Shown here: one piece after another, positions 51,566-60,361 of the stretch
Layout of the letters: every line of letters starts with the position of its first letter
Numbering within the stretch: the first letter of the stretch is position 1
Source of the DNA: Lachnospiraceae bacterium
Lineage (GTDB): Bacteria > Bacillota > Clostridia > Lachnospirales > Lachnospiraceae
DNA: 64,000 bases
Assembly: GCA_017441265.1 (NCBI GenBank)
Contig: JAFRYE010000057.1
Coordinates: 50,326 to 114,325, forward strand
Reading direction: 5' to 3'
Notes under the pieces: generated by a model
The model's input: the letters and a program-made list of their open reading frames with translations, nothing else
What the model was told of the DNA's origin: nothing
Database searches by the model: none
Translations under genes and position numbers: made by a program

Positions 51566-52957
51566 TCAGGCGGACGCGTCCGAAAGCTCCGTATGGCGGA
51601 AGCGTTCGCGGTTTTTGTACAGCCATACGAGGTAGATCGTGCCGTGCAGCACGATGGTGATGCACCAGCTGATGGGGTAGGAAGCGTAGAGCACCTTGAG
51701 TGAGCGGTGCGTGCTGAAATAGGTGTAGATCCAGGTGATACGGAAACCGCACACGCCAAGCAGCGACGTGAAGGTCGGCAGCAGCGAGAAGCCGATGCCC
51801 CGGAGGGCTCCCACGAGGACGTCCATGAGGCCGCAGGTGAAATACAGCATGCAGATCATGCTGATCCGGTTGCAACCGTACGCGATGGCTTCGGCGTCCT
51901 TAGTGTAGAGGCCGACCAGATGGGGCTTTAACAGCAGCGCGATGCCGTCGAGACCGGCTCCGAAGAGGAACACAAACAGAAGACCCCAGCGGAGGGATTT
52001 GCGGATGCGGTCGTAGCGGCCGGCGCCGTAGTTCTGCCCGACGAAGCTGAGCGTCGTGTGGTGGAACGCGTTCATGGAGACGTAGATGAAACCCTCGATG
52101 TTGACGCCCGCGGAGTTGCCGGATACGGCTAATTTTCCGAAGGAGTTGATCGAGGACTGGATCAGCACGTTGGAAAAGGAAAAGATGCATCCCTGGAGGC
52201 CCGCCGGAAGACCGATCCGCGCGATGCTCGCGAGCTTGTGCCCGTGGATGCGCAGTTTCGAGAAACTGAAGCGGCAGGCGGAATCCTGGTGTGCGAGGTT
52301 CCGCACGACAAGGATCGCCGAGATCAGCTGGGAGAGGATCGTCGCGAGAGCCACGCCGTCAACGCCCATGCCGAAGACGAGAACGAATATCAGGTTCAGC
52401 AATACGTTGACGCAGCCGGCAAACGCAAGGTAGTACAGCGGCCGTCTCGTGTCGCCGATGGCGCGAAGGATGGCGCTGCCGAAGTTGTACAGCATCATGA
52501 TCGGCATGCCGATGAAATAGATGCGGATGTAGAGAGCGGCGCCGTCGAGTACTTCCGTCGGGGTGTCCATCTTGGCCAGAAGAGGGGTTGCGAACACCAC
52601 GCCTACGCAGGCCAGCAGAACGCCGCTGATGACGCTTGTCAGAAGCGCCGTGTGCACGGTCTCCTCCACGTCTTTATCTCTGCCCGCGCCTGTGTAGCGC
52701 GCGACGAGCACGTTGGCGCCCACCGAGAGTCCGATGAAGAGGTTGGTCAGCAGGTTGATCAGAGCGCCGGTCGAACCGACTGCGGCAAGGGCCTCGTCAC
52801 CGACGCAGCGGCCGACGACGATCAGGTCTGCGGCGTTGAAGAGGAGTTGTAAAACGCTCGAAAAAATAAGCGGCAGCGCGAACAGAAGCATTTTCTTCGG
52901 AAGCGAGCCGGTACACATGTCGATGTTGTAGTTTTTTGCGGATCTAATATTACTCAT
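51566..52957 (-). CDS. MATE-family exporter
   Basis: The 463-residue protein has twelve hydrophobic helices and the two-repeat MATE plan, with LPKKMLLFALPLIFSSVLQL at the N-terminus and PIMMLYNFGSAILRAIGDTRRP in the middle. ATG 52957 is taken because the promoter -10 box lies at 53008-53013, downstream of the longer frame's start. MATE proteins export cationic drugs or metabolites by ion antiport; the substrate is unknown. A terminator-like hairpin follows the stop. Confidence 0.93.
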   Translation of the reverse strand: MSNIRSAKNYNIDMCTGSLPKKMLLFALPLIFSSVLQLLFNAADLIVVGRCVGDEALAAVGSTGALINLLTNLFIGLSVGANVLVARYTGAGRDKDVEETVHTALLTSVISGVLLACVGVVFATPLLAKMDTPTEVLDGAALYIRIYFIGMPIMMLYNFGSAILRAIGDTRRPLYYLAFAGCVNVLLNLIFVLVFGMGVDGVALATILSQLISAILVVRNLAHQDSACRFSFSKLRIHGHKLASIARIGLPAGLQGCIFSFSNVLIQSSINSFGKLAVSGNSAGVNIEGFIYVSMNAFHHTTLSFVGQNYGAGRYDRIRKSLRWGLLFVFLFGAGLDGIALLLKPHLVGLYTKDAEAIAYGCNRISMICMLYFTCGLMDVLVGALRGIGFSLLPTFTSLLGVCGFRITWIYTYFSTHRSLKVLYASYPISWCITIVLHGTIYLVWLYKNRERFRHTELSDASA

Positions 52958-53007
52958 GAGAACGTCCAAATCGCATTGAAAAAGCGTGTGATAAGTTACT
53001 TTCGAAC

Positions 53008-53036
53008 AATATACTCTCGTTTCCGACAAATGGCAA
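53008..53036 (-). promoter_or_regulatory. Promoter of the MATE exporter gene
   Basis: On the - strand TTGCCA (53036-53031) and TATATT (53013-53008) are 17 bases apart. Confidence 0.75.
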
Positions 53037-53070
53037 TATCCTTTTTTGGCGTATTTTCCGCAAGATGTCT

Positions 53071-53099
53071 TTGCGTTATGCGCCTCGATGGAGTATAAT
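53071..53099 (+). promoter_or_regulatory. Promoter of the gene at 53147
   Basis: TTGCGT (53071) and TATAAT (53094) are 17 bases apart. Confidence 0.75.
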
Positions 53100-53146
53100 C
53101 GGGGTGTCGTCCGGCGAGGGCAGAGGAATTACGGGAGGAAGGATTC

Positions 53147-53668
53147 TTGAAGAAGGGAATCGTAAAATGGATTTTGATCGGGCTTGCGATCGTCTGCGTC
53201 CTGCTGGTGGTCATCATCATGGAGATGGAGACGGATGGCAGCAAGATCCGGAAAATGCAGGCGGAGCGGTTCGGCTACGTCATCGAGTACGACGAGACGC
53301 GGTTTGACTTCGAGACGATCCGTCTGGATGAGCGACCGACGTACATGGAGCGCCTGGCGTTGAAGAACAGCCCGTACAGCAACTATCTCGGAGTGTCCGG
53401 GATCGATGCCGAGGTGGACCTCGAGGAGGTGCTTTCGACGTTTCAGTCGGACGGAAGTTACGTCTTCGACGTGCAGGACAACGCGACGGTCGGCAGCGGC
53501 GGATACCCGGCGCGAAAGATAAGCTACACGGACACGGAGGGCGAGGAGCCGTTGCAGGTCGATTACTACTACCTGGCGGACCGCGGGATCCTGATCACCG
53601 TGGCGTACGACAAAGACCATAAAAAAGAGCTGGCGAAGGTGCTCGCCAGCCTGACATTTACGAATTGA
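53147..53668 (+). CDS. Membrane-anchored protein of unknown function, TTG start
   Basis: The TTG start follows GGAGGAAGG by a good distance. The 173-residue product has one N-terminal hydrophobic helix (GIVKWILIGLAIVCVLLVVIIM) and an extracellular domain of about 145 residues with RFGYVIEYDETRFDFE, DGSYVFDV and LQVDYYYLADRGILITVAYD. The pattern resembles PsbP/DUF-like or lipoprotein-type stress domains, but I cannot name the family. It is a single gene ending 20 bases before the convergent cysK stop. Confidence 0.8.
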   Translation: MKKGIVKWILIGLAIVCVLLVVIIMEMETDGSKIRKMQAERFGYVIEYDETRFDFETIRLDERPTYMERLALKNSPYSNYLGVSGIDAEVDLEEVLSTFQSDGSYVFDVQDNATVGSGGYPARKISYTDTEGEEPLQVDYYYLADRGILITVAYDKDHKKELAKVLASLTFTN

Positions 53669-53687
53669 AGAAAGAGTTTACGGCGTT

Positions 53688-54620
53688 TCATTCGCCTGCG
53701 AACAGAGGCGTCGAAAAATATCTCTCGGCCGTGTCGGGAAGGATGGTGACAACCGTCTTGCCGCGGCCGAGTTTTTTTGCGAGAGCCAAAGCCGCAGCGA
53801 CGTTGGTGCCGCTGGAGATTCCGCAGAGGATGCCCTCCTTCGAGGCGAGATCGCGGGATGTCTGCAACGCCACTTCATCTTCGACGATGAAGATGTCGGA
53901 GTAGATCTCCGTGTTGAGGTTGTCGGGGATCAGGCCGTCGCCGATGCCCATCTGCAGGTGCGTTCCCACGGAACCGCCGGAGAGAATGGCGGCGTTGGCG
54001 GGCTCAACCGCCCAGATGGTGATGTCCGGATTCTGCGTGCGGAGAACTTCTCCGATGCCGGAGATCGTTCCGCCGGTGCCGATGCCGGAGCAGAAGCCGT
54101 GGATCGGTCCCGCCACCTGCTCAAGGATCTCAACGCCGGTGTGATACTTGTGCACCAGCGGGTTGTTCGGATTGGAGAACTGCTCGGGAACGAAGACGTT
54201 CGGATCCTCCTTCGCCATGCGGAACGCCGTGTTGATGCACTCCGCGATGCAGGCTCCGATGTCGCCGTCGTCGTGGATCAGGATCACTTCTGCGCCGTAG
54301 TGGTGAACGAGCTTGCGTCTCTCCTCACTGACGGAGTCGGGCATGATGATGATCGTGCGGTAGCCGCGCACGGCGCCGACAAGCGCAAGGCCGATCCCCT
54401 GGTTGCCGCTCGTGGGCTCCACGATGATCGTGTCCTTGGTGATGAGACCCTCCTTCTCCGCCGCAAGGATCATATTGTAAGCCGTGCGGGTCTTGATGGA
54501 GCCGCCGACGTTCAGACCTTCGAATTTGACAAGCACTTCCGCGCTGTCGGGATCAACCATATGTTGTAAACGAATGATGGGGGTGTGCCCCAGAGCTTCG
54601 AGAATAGTATTGCAGATCAT
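53688..54620 (-). CDS. cysK: Cysteine synthase (O-acetylserine sulfhydrylase)
   Basis: The 310-residue PLP enzyme has Lys in GGSIKTRTA, the substrate loop EPTSGNQGIG, and the phosphate-binding GIGTGGTISG. It turns O-acetylserine and sulfide into cysteine. The length is normal. A promoter with a perfect 12-base palindrome between its boxes lies about 100 bases upstream, so a repressor sensitive to sulfur state is possible (inference). Confidence 0.94.
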   Translation of the reverse strand: MICNTILEALGHTPIIRLQHMVDPDSAEVLVKFEGLNVGGSIKTRTAYNMILAAEKEGLITKDTIIVEPTSGNQGIGLALVGAVRGYRTIIIMPDSVSEERRKLVHHYGAEVILIHDDGDIGACIAECINTAFRMAKEDPNVFVPEQFSNPNNPLVHKYHTGVEILEQVAGPIHGFCSGIGTGGTISGIGEVLRTQNPDITIWAVEPANAAILSGGSVGTHLQMGIGDGLIPDNLNTEIYSDIFIVEDEVALQTSRDLASKEGILCGISSGTNVAAALALAKKLGRGKTVVTILPDTAERYFSTPLFAGE

Positions 54621-54708
54621 GCGACCTCCCGGCCGCCCGAGGGCGGCGTGTTGTTAGATGCTGCACCGTTTCGGACCGTGATCGGCAACCGGCGCAGTAA
54701 CATACGAA

Positions 54709-54737
54709 AGTGTATTAGATTTCGGCCGAAAAGTCAA
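54709..54737 (-). promoter_or_regulatory. cysK promoter with palindromic spacer
   Basis: On the - strand TTGACT (54737-54732) and TACACT (54714-54709) are 17 bases apart. The spacer contains TTTCGGCCGAAA (54720-54731), a perfect palindrome where a repressor could bind. Confidence 0.7.
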
Positions 54738-54769
54738 TAGCGCGGGGTGCCCCGTCCGTCGGAAAAATC

Positions 54770-54798
54770 TTGCACATTCCCGTATTGTATATTATTAT
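54770..54798 (+). promoter_or_regulatory. Promoter of the rhomboid operon
   Basis: TTGCAC (54770) and TATTAT (54793) are 17 bases apart. Confidence 0.65.
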
Positions 54799-54901
54799 TG
54801 TTAGGAGCGCATCAGAAAAGAGGAAAGGCATTTTGCGCACCGTCGCCGCGGAACGGCGGTTTCGGCGGCTGTGCAGGGAAAGGATCGGAAGGGGAACGCG
54901 C

Positions 54902-56074
54902 ATGTGGGAGAAACTCCGCAGTTATCTGACGGGACGAGGGTTTCCGGAAGTCAATCTGCATCGGGACGGAATGATGTTGTTTTACGCGCCGGAAGGCAAG
55001 AGCGCGAAGGCGGTCTGGGTGATCGGCAACACGGAGTCGGAGCCGGACCGCGAGCAGTACGGCCGCTATCTGGCAACCATACGGAATATCTTTGAGAAGC
55101 AGGGCTTTGTCGAGGTCGATGTGCTGACGCTGTTCGTCACGGACCGGATCGACCGCTGCCGTGAGATCGGCGAGGGAAGCCAGTACTGGATCGTCGACGA
55201 GCGATACGGACGGTTGGTCGTGTATGAGGATCAGCCCGGGGATTACCTGGGGATCCGCAGTGTCGTGGAAAATAACCTGCATTTCGGCGGACAGAGCCGC
55301 AATGCGGAGGGCGCGCAGGTTGATCTTTCGAACAACAACCTGCGGGCGGAGAGCCGGGTGCAACCGATCCTGCGAAGCGACCGGGTGCAGGTTGCGGACA
55401 ACCGCGGCGAGCGGTATATGGCCGAGGTTTCGAAGCGTCAGACGATGGCGCGCGCGCAGCGCCGAAGCAAGCTTCCGGATTGCTTTATAACGATCCTGCT
55501 GATCGCGGTCAATCTGATCATTTTCCTGTTTACGGATCTGTTCGGTTTCCGCGACAGTTGGTTCCGGTTCGGCGAGATGAGCTGGGCGGACGCCGTGAAC
55601 AACGGGGAGTTCTACCGCGCGCTGACATGCATGTTTTTGCACAGCGATATCGGACATATCAGCGGCAACATGGTGGCGCTGTTTCTGTTCGGAAATCTGC
55701 TGGAGAAGGATATGTCAAAGGTGCGCTACACGATCCTGTATCTTGTGTCCGGCATCGGATCGTCGTTTCTGGCGGCAGCGTACTATCAGTATGTGGAAGG
55801 GTACGACGTGCTTTCCATCGGCGCGTCCGGCGCGATCTTCGGATTGATGGGCGCTTTCGTTGTGATGGTTTTGGCGCGGCCGGAGTACCGTGCAAATTTG
55901 GGACCGAGACTGGTCATGTTCTTTGCGTACCTGGTGTACACGTCGGTGCGGGCCGGGGCGGAGATCAACGTCGCGGTGCATGTGTCGGGATTTCTGGTCG
56001 GCATGGGAATGTATCTGATCCTTGCCTTCGACACGCCGAAGAGAGCGAGAGACTGGCGAAAAAAACAGGAGTGA
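54902..56074 (+). CDS. Rhomboid-family intramembrane protease with cytoplasmic N-domain
   Basis: ATG 54902 follows AAGGGGA; the longer frame starts upstream with poor coding character. The 390-residue product has a soluble N-terminal region of about 190 residues. A rhomboid core follows (about 195-370): LHSDIGHISGN, the catalytic serine in GASGAIFG, and the catalytic histidine in NVAVHVSGF. The N-region (QYGRYLATIRNIFEKQGF, VDVLTLFVTD) recurs in the second rhomboid at 56375. It cuts membrane substrates; which ones cannot be told. Confidence 0.88.
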   Translation: MWEKLRSYLTGRGFPEVNLHRDGMMLFYAPEGKSAKAVWVIGNTESEPDREQYGRYLATIRNIFEKQGFVEVDVLTLFVTDRIDRCREIGEGSQYWIVDERYGRLVVYEDQPGDYLGIRSVVENNLHFGGQSRNAEGAQVDLSNNNLRAESRVQPILRSDRVQVADNRGERYMAEVSKRQTMARAQRRSKLPDCFITILLIAVNLIIFLFTDLFGFRDSWFRFGEMSWADAVNNGEFYRALTCMFLHSDIGHISGNMVALFLFGNLLEKDMSKVRYTILYLVSGIGSSFLAAAYYQYVEGYDVLSIGASGAIFGLMGAFVVMVLARPEYRANLGPRLVMFFAYLVYTSVRAGAEINVAVHVSGFLVGMGMYLILAFDTPKRARDWRKKQE

Positions 56075-56077
56075 GCG

Positions 56078-56350
56078 ATGTTTCGTTTGTGGGCTAAGAT
56101 GTGGAAGGAAAATCATTTGCTGCGGGATATGACCGTGGAGGACGACTCTGCGGACAACCGGACGAAAAAGGTTTTCCGCGCGGTGGAGACCGTGTGCGAG
56201 GCGTGGGATCTGCCGAAACCGATCTGGCTCGCCTCAAACGTCAAGGATTTCAAGCAGCGTGCCCGGACACGGTTCGGGCCGGATTCATATATCGAGCAGG
56301 TGGACTTCGACTGGCTGGAGATCCACGTGATCGAGGAAGACAGAGTGTGA
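56078..56350 (+). CDS. Small soluble protein between two rhomboid genes
   Basis: The 90-residue product starts four bases after the upstream rhomboid stop, behind GGAGTGAGCG. It is charged and predicted soluble, with FRAVETVCEAWDLPKPIWLAS and RTRFGPDSYIEQVDFDWLEIHV. I do not recognise the family. The tight spacing suggests co-translation with the rhomboids and a possible role as partner or regulator (inference). Confidence 0.75.
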   Translation: MFRLWAKMWKENHLLRDMTVEDDSADNRTKKVFRAVETVCEAWDLPKPIWLASNVKDFKQRARTRFGPDSYIEQVDFDWLEIHVIEEDRV

Positions 56351-56374
56351 TAATGACAAAGGGGGAGAACACGC

Positions 56375-57544
56375 ATGATTGACAAGATCCGATCGGTGTT
56401 GGAAGTGCATGCATTCAAGGAGCTTTCGGAGCTTCCTGACGGTGTCAGCGGGTATGTCCGGATCTTCAACCGCAAGGGTGAGGCGATGCTTTTGGTGTCC
56501 CACGAGGGTTTGGACAACCTTACGCGGGAGTCGTACCTCGAGATCGTCGGGATGCTCAGAGAGTCGCTGAAGGTAGCCGGCTGCACGGACACGGAGGTGC
56601 TGACCGTGTTCGTCACGACAGCCCTCGCCAAATGCACGATTCTCGCTGAGGGCACGGCATTCTGGATCGTCACGTCCCGCGGGCGCATGATCATTCGGCC
56701 GGGACAGCCGGAGGAGTTTGCCGGGATCCGCGAGGAGATCGAGACAGAGATCGTTCCGGAGTCGGTGCATCAGGCGACGGAGCGGGCGCGCGCGGAGGCC
56801 GAAGCGGTGGAAAAGCTCGACAAGAGCAAGCCGGTGTTCACGGTCGACCACGGCTTTTTCCGCTCACCTGCGGACAGCCTTCCCGACTGCAAGATCACGT
56901 TCATCATACTCGGCCTCAACGTTTTGATGTATCTTCTGCAGTGCGTTGTCGGAGACGAGATATTCCTCTACGGCAGATTTGACAAGATGACACTGTGGCT
57001 CGGCGGCAATGACACGCGAATCTTTAATCACTATGAATATTATCGTCTGGTCACGCAGATGTTCCTGCACGGCAGTGCGTTCCATCTGATCTCCAACATG
57101 GTGGTCTTTTTGATGGTCGGAACGTACTGTGAGCGAATGTTCAGCAGACGGTTCTATCTCTTTACTTACATGTGCGGAGGGATCATCGCGAGCCTTACGT
57201 CGGCAATCGCCAACCTTCTCTTCCCGACCTCGTATTACGGAACCCGCGTCAACATCTACAGTGTCGGCGCTTCCGGCGCGATCGCTGCGGTCATCGGTCT
57301 GACGCTGATCCGGTTGTTCCTCTCGGGAGCTTTCACGAAGATGGCGAGCGACGGCTGGTCGACGAACTACATTATCTTCTTCGTCGTGGCGGTGCTGTGG
57401 TTCAGCAAAGAGTTCTTTATGCAGGAGGGCAGCGCCGGAACGGACGTCTCGGCGCATTTGGGCGGATTCCTCTCCGGAGCCGTGTTCGGCCTGGCACTTG
57501 TCTTCTGGCTGTACTATAGGCAAAGCAAAGACTATTACGCGTAA
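56375..57544 (+). CDS. Rhomboid-family intramembrane protease, second copy
   Basis: The 389-residue protein mirrors the one at 54902. An N-terminal soluble region (about 1-170; RESYLEIVGMLRESLKVAGC, EVLTVFVTTA) is followed by a rhomboid core with LHGSAFHLISN, serine in GASGAIAA and histidine in DVSAHLGGF. Both active-site residues are present. Divergence between the copies suggests different substrates. ATG 56375 is 24 bases after the small gene. Confidence 0.88.
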   Translation: MIDKIRSVLEVHAFKELSELPDGVSGYVRIFNRKGEAMLLVSHEGLDNLTRESYLEIVGMLRESLKVAGCTDTEVLTVFVTTALAKCTILAEGTAFWIVTSRGRMIIRPGQPEEFAGIREEIETEIVPESVHQATERARAEAEAVEKLDKSKPVFTVDHGFFRSPADSLPDCKITFIILGLNVLMYLLQCVVGDEIFLYGRFDKMTLWLGGNDTRIFNHYEYYRLVTQMFLHGSAFHLISNMVVFLMVGTYCERMFSRRFYLFTYMCGGIIASLTSAIANLLFPTSYYGTRVNIYSVGASGAIAAVIGLTLIRLFLSGAFTKMASDGWSTNYIIFFVVAVLWFSKEFFMQEGSAGTDVSAHLGGFLSGAVFGLALVFWLYYRQSKDYYA

Positions 57545-57616
57545 AATGAGCATATATCCGGGAAACGCCGCCGCTGTCGGCATTTTCCGAAGAAGCCGAC
57601 CGGGAATTCCGCAAAG

Positions 57617-57645
57617 TAGACTTTCCGGCCGGTTTGTGCTATAAT
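57617..57645 (+). promoter_or_regulatory. dnaX operon promoter
   Basis: TAGACT (57617) and TATAAT (57640) are 17 bases apart; the -10 is extended (TGCTATAAT). Confidence 0.65.
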
Positions 57646-57705
57646 AAAAAGACACAGGTTCCGCGGAAAATGATGTGAGCTGACGGAACCGGGAAAGGAG
57701 CAGAC

Positions 57706-59268
57706 ATGGCATATATCGCGCTGTATCGGAAATTCCGGCCGTCGACATTTGACGATGTCAAAGGGCAGGACGCTGTTGTGACAACGCTTCGCAACCAGAT
57801 CCGCACCGGGCGTGTCGGCCATGCCTATTGCTTCAACGGAACCCGGGGAACCGGCAAGACGTCGGTGGCCAAGATCCTCGCGAAGGCGCTGAACTGCGAG
57901 CACCCTGTGGACGGCAATCCGTGTAACGAGTGCGCGATGTGCCGAGCGATCAACGAGGGAAACTCGATGAACGTCATCGAGCTCGACGCGGCGTCGAACA
58001 ACGGTGTCGCCAACATCCGCGAGATCGTGGATGAGGTGCGCTACTATCCGACGGAAGGCAAATTCAAAGTCTATATCATCGATGAGGTTCACATGCTCTC
58101 GACGGGAGCGTTCAACGCGCTGCTGAAGACCCTTGAGGAACCGCCGTCGTATGTGGTGTTCATCCTTGCGACCACCGAGGTTCACGCGATCCCGATCACG
58201 ATCCTGTCGCGCTGCCAGCGGTACGATTTCAAGCGGATCCGGATCGAGACGATCACGGAGCGGCTTTTGGAGCTGTGCGGCAAGGAGGAGATCGCAACCG
58301 AGGAGAAGGCCATGCGCTACGTCGCCAAACTGGCGGACGGCTCGATGCGAGACGCGCTCTCTCTGCTGGAGCGATGCGTAGCCTGCTACTTCGGACAGGA
58401 GCTTACGTACGACCGCATCCTGGAAGTGTTGGGGAGCGTCGACGTGGAGGTGTTTGCCCGCGCGCTTCGGTATATGCACGAGGGCAAAGTCCCGAAGCTC
58501 CTTTCGCTTTTGGACGAGATGACTGTCGCTGGTCGCGAGCTGTCGCGGTTTGTCGTCGATCTGACGTGGTATCTGCGAAACCTGCTGCTTGCGCAGTCAG
58601 GCGAGGACTTAAGCGAGGCCCTTGAGGTGTCCACGGAGCAGATGAAGCTTCTCGCCCACGAGGCCAAAGTGTACACGCAGGAAGAATTGATGCGGTATAT
58701 CACCGTCCTGTGCGACCTCACGAACCGGTTGCGGTTTGAGTCGCAGAAGAGGATATTGATCGAGATGTCGATGGTCCGGCTGTGTCACCCCGAGACCGAT
58801 GTCAACACTGACGCGGTGCTCGAGCGCATCCGCCGGCTCGAGAGAGAACTGCAGCTCGTCAAGCGGACGGGCGTGGCGGCTCCGGTTGCCGAGTCCGAGG
58901 AGGACACGAAGTCGAAGGAGCCGATCCGCATCGCGATGCCGGAGCAGCTGGTGGAGGTTGTGAACAACTGGGACAGCATTGTCCGGTCGATCCGGTATCC
59001 GCTTCGGATGGCAGTGGAGATCTGCACGCCGAGCGTGGCTCCGAACGGCAACCTGCTGTTGGTATTTTCCGACAACACCGACTACACGCTCGTGCAGTCG
59101 GCGGACCATATTGAGCAGATCGAGCAGGCGGTGGAGAAGGCGATCAAGAGCAAGGTCACTGTGGAGACGCGACTGGTCGAGGAAGGCGGCAATCAGGAAC
59201 CCGTCGTCGATATCCGCGACGTCATCGCCAACCGGCTGGGCAACGTTTTGGTGGAAATCACTTCGTAA
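57706..59268 (+). CDS. dnaX: DNA polymerase III subunit gamma/tau
   Basis: The 520-residue protein has Walker A GTRGTGKTS, the zinc-binding cysteines in CEHPVDGNPCNECAMC, Walker B YIIDEVHML, SRC box ILSRCQRYDF and sensor 2. It loads the beta clamp at the replication fork. Gene order dnaX-ybaB-recR is conserved in Firmicutes. ATG 57706 follows AAAGGAG. Confidence 0.97.
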   Translation: MAYIALYRKFRPSTFDDVKGQDAVVTTLRNQIRTGRVGHAYCFNGTRGTGKTSVAKILAKALNCEHPVDGNPCNECAMCRAINEGNSMNVIELDAASNNGVANIREIVDEVRYYPTEGKFKVYIIDEVHMLSTGAFNALLKTLEEPPSYVVFILATTEVHAIPITILSRCQRYDFKRIRIETITERLLELCGKEEIATEEKAMRYVAKLADGSMRDALSLLERCVACYFGQELTYDRILEVLGSVDVEVFARALRYMHEGKVPKLLSLLDEMTVAGRELSRFVVDLTWYLRNLLLAQSGEDLSEALEVSTEQMKLLAHEAKVYTQEELMRYITVLCDLTNRLRFESQKRILIEMSMVRLCHPETDVNTDAVLERIRRLERELQLVKRTGVAAPVAESEEDTKSKEPIRIAMPEQLVEVVNNWDSIVRSIRYPLRMAVEICTPSVAPNGNLLLVFSDNTDYTLVQSADHIEQIEQAVEKAIKSKVTVETRLVEEGGNQEPVVDIRDVIANRLGNVLVEITS

Positions 59269-59328
59269 CCGCACGACGGGCGAAGAGAAGATAATTACAG
59301 AAGCATTTTCAAAAAGGAGAATTAAACC

Positions 59329-59685
59329 ATGGGCAAGAAGGGATTTTCCGGCGGAATGCCGGGCAACATGAACAATCTGATGAAGCAGGCGCAGCGCATG
59401 CAGCGCCAGATGGAGGAGAAGCAGAAGGAGCTCGAGACCAAAGAGTGGGAAGCTACCGCAGGCGGCGGCGCAGTGAAAGTGCGTGTCTCCGGTCAGCGTG
59501 AGATCACGGCGATCGAGATCTCTAAGGATGTTGTGGATCCGGACGATGTTGAAATGCTGCAGGATCTGATCATGGCTGCGTGCAATGAAGCGCTCCGCAA
59601 CATGGAGGCGGAGACCAATGAGGCCATGAGCGGTATCGCGGGCGGCCTTGCAGGCGGTCTCGGCGATTTCGGAGGTCTGTTCTAA
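59329..59685 (+). CDS. ybaB: YbaB/EbfC-family nucleoid-associated protein
   Basis: The 118-residue DNA-binding protein has MNNLMKQAQRMQRQMEEKQKEL, followed by a central beta region (VKVRVSGQREITAIEI) and a Gly-rich tail. Length and placement between dnaX and recR are normal. It binds DNA as a dimer. Confidence 0.95.
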   Translation: MGKKGFSGGMPGNMNNLMKQAQRMQRQMEEKQKELETKEWEATAGGGAVKVRVSGQREITAIEISKDVVDPDDVEMLQDLIMAACNEALRNMEAETNEAMSGIAGGLAGGLGDFGGLF

Positions 59686-59745
59686 GCAGGGCTTCGCGGA
59701 CAGCGATCCGCCTGCGTTTACTGATTTTACGGGAGAGACGGTGCC

Positions 59746-60342
59746 GTGGAGTATTACAGCAAAACGATAACGAAATTGATCGCGGAGCTCGGGCATTTGC
59801 CGGGAATCGGGCAGAAGTCCGCTCAGCGGCTCGCGTTTCATATCATTCACATGCCTGAGGAGCAGGTGCGGGAACTCTCGACGGTGCTCCTGGAGGCCCG
59901 GACGAGCGCGCGGTTTTGCCGGGAGTGCTTTACCCTGACGGACAGCGATGTCTGTCCGATCTGCGCCAGCGACAAGCGCGATCACCGCACGATCATGGTT
60001 GTGGAGAACACCCGCGATCTGGTGGCGTACGAGCGCACAGGGCAGTACAACGGCGTGTATCATGTGCTGCAGGGAGCCATTTCCCCGATGCTCGGAGTGG
60101 GCCCCGGCGACATTCGCTTAAAGGAACTGATGGTTCGCCTGCAGGGCGACGTGGACGAGGTCATCATCGCCACCAACTCGACGCTGGAGGGCGAGGCGAC
60201 CGCCATGTACATCAGCAAATTACTCAGGGATACGGGCATTCGCGTCACGCGGATCGCGAGCGGCGTGCCTGTTGGCGGTGACCTGGAGTATATCGACGAA
60301 GTGACGCTGTTAAAGGCGTTGGAAAACCGCAAGGAACTGTGA
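59746..60342 (+). CDS. recR: Recombination protein RecR
   Basis: The GTG at 59746 follows GGGAGAG. The 198-residue protein has the helix-hairpin-helix HLPGIGQKSAQRLAFH, the zinc finger CRECFTLTDSDVCPIC, and a Toprim domain (IMVVENTRDL). It acts with RecO in recombinational repair. The next gene follows 19 bases later. Confidence 0.96.
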   Translation: MEYYSKTITKLIAELGHLPGIGQKSAQRLAFHIIHMPEEQVRELSTVLLEARTSARFCRECFTLTDSDVCPICASDKRDHRTIMVVENTRDLVAYERTGQYNGVYHVLQGAISPMLGVGPGDIRLKELMVRLQGDVDEVIIATNSTLEGEATAMYISKLLRDTGIRVTRIASGVPVGGDLEYIDEVTLLKALENRKEL

Positions 60343-60361
60343 CAAGAAGGAGGGGGACCGC

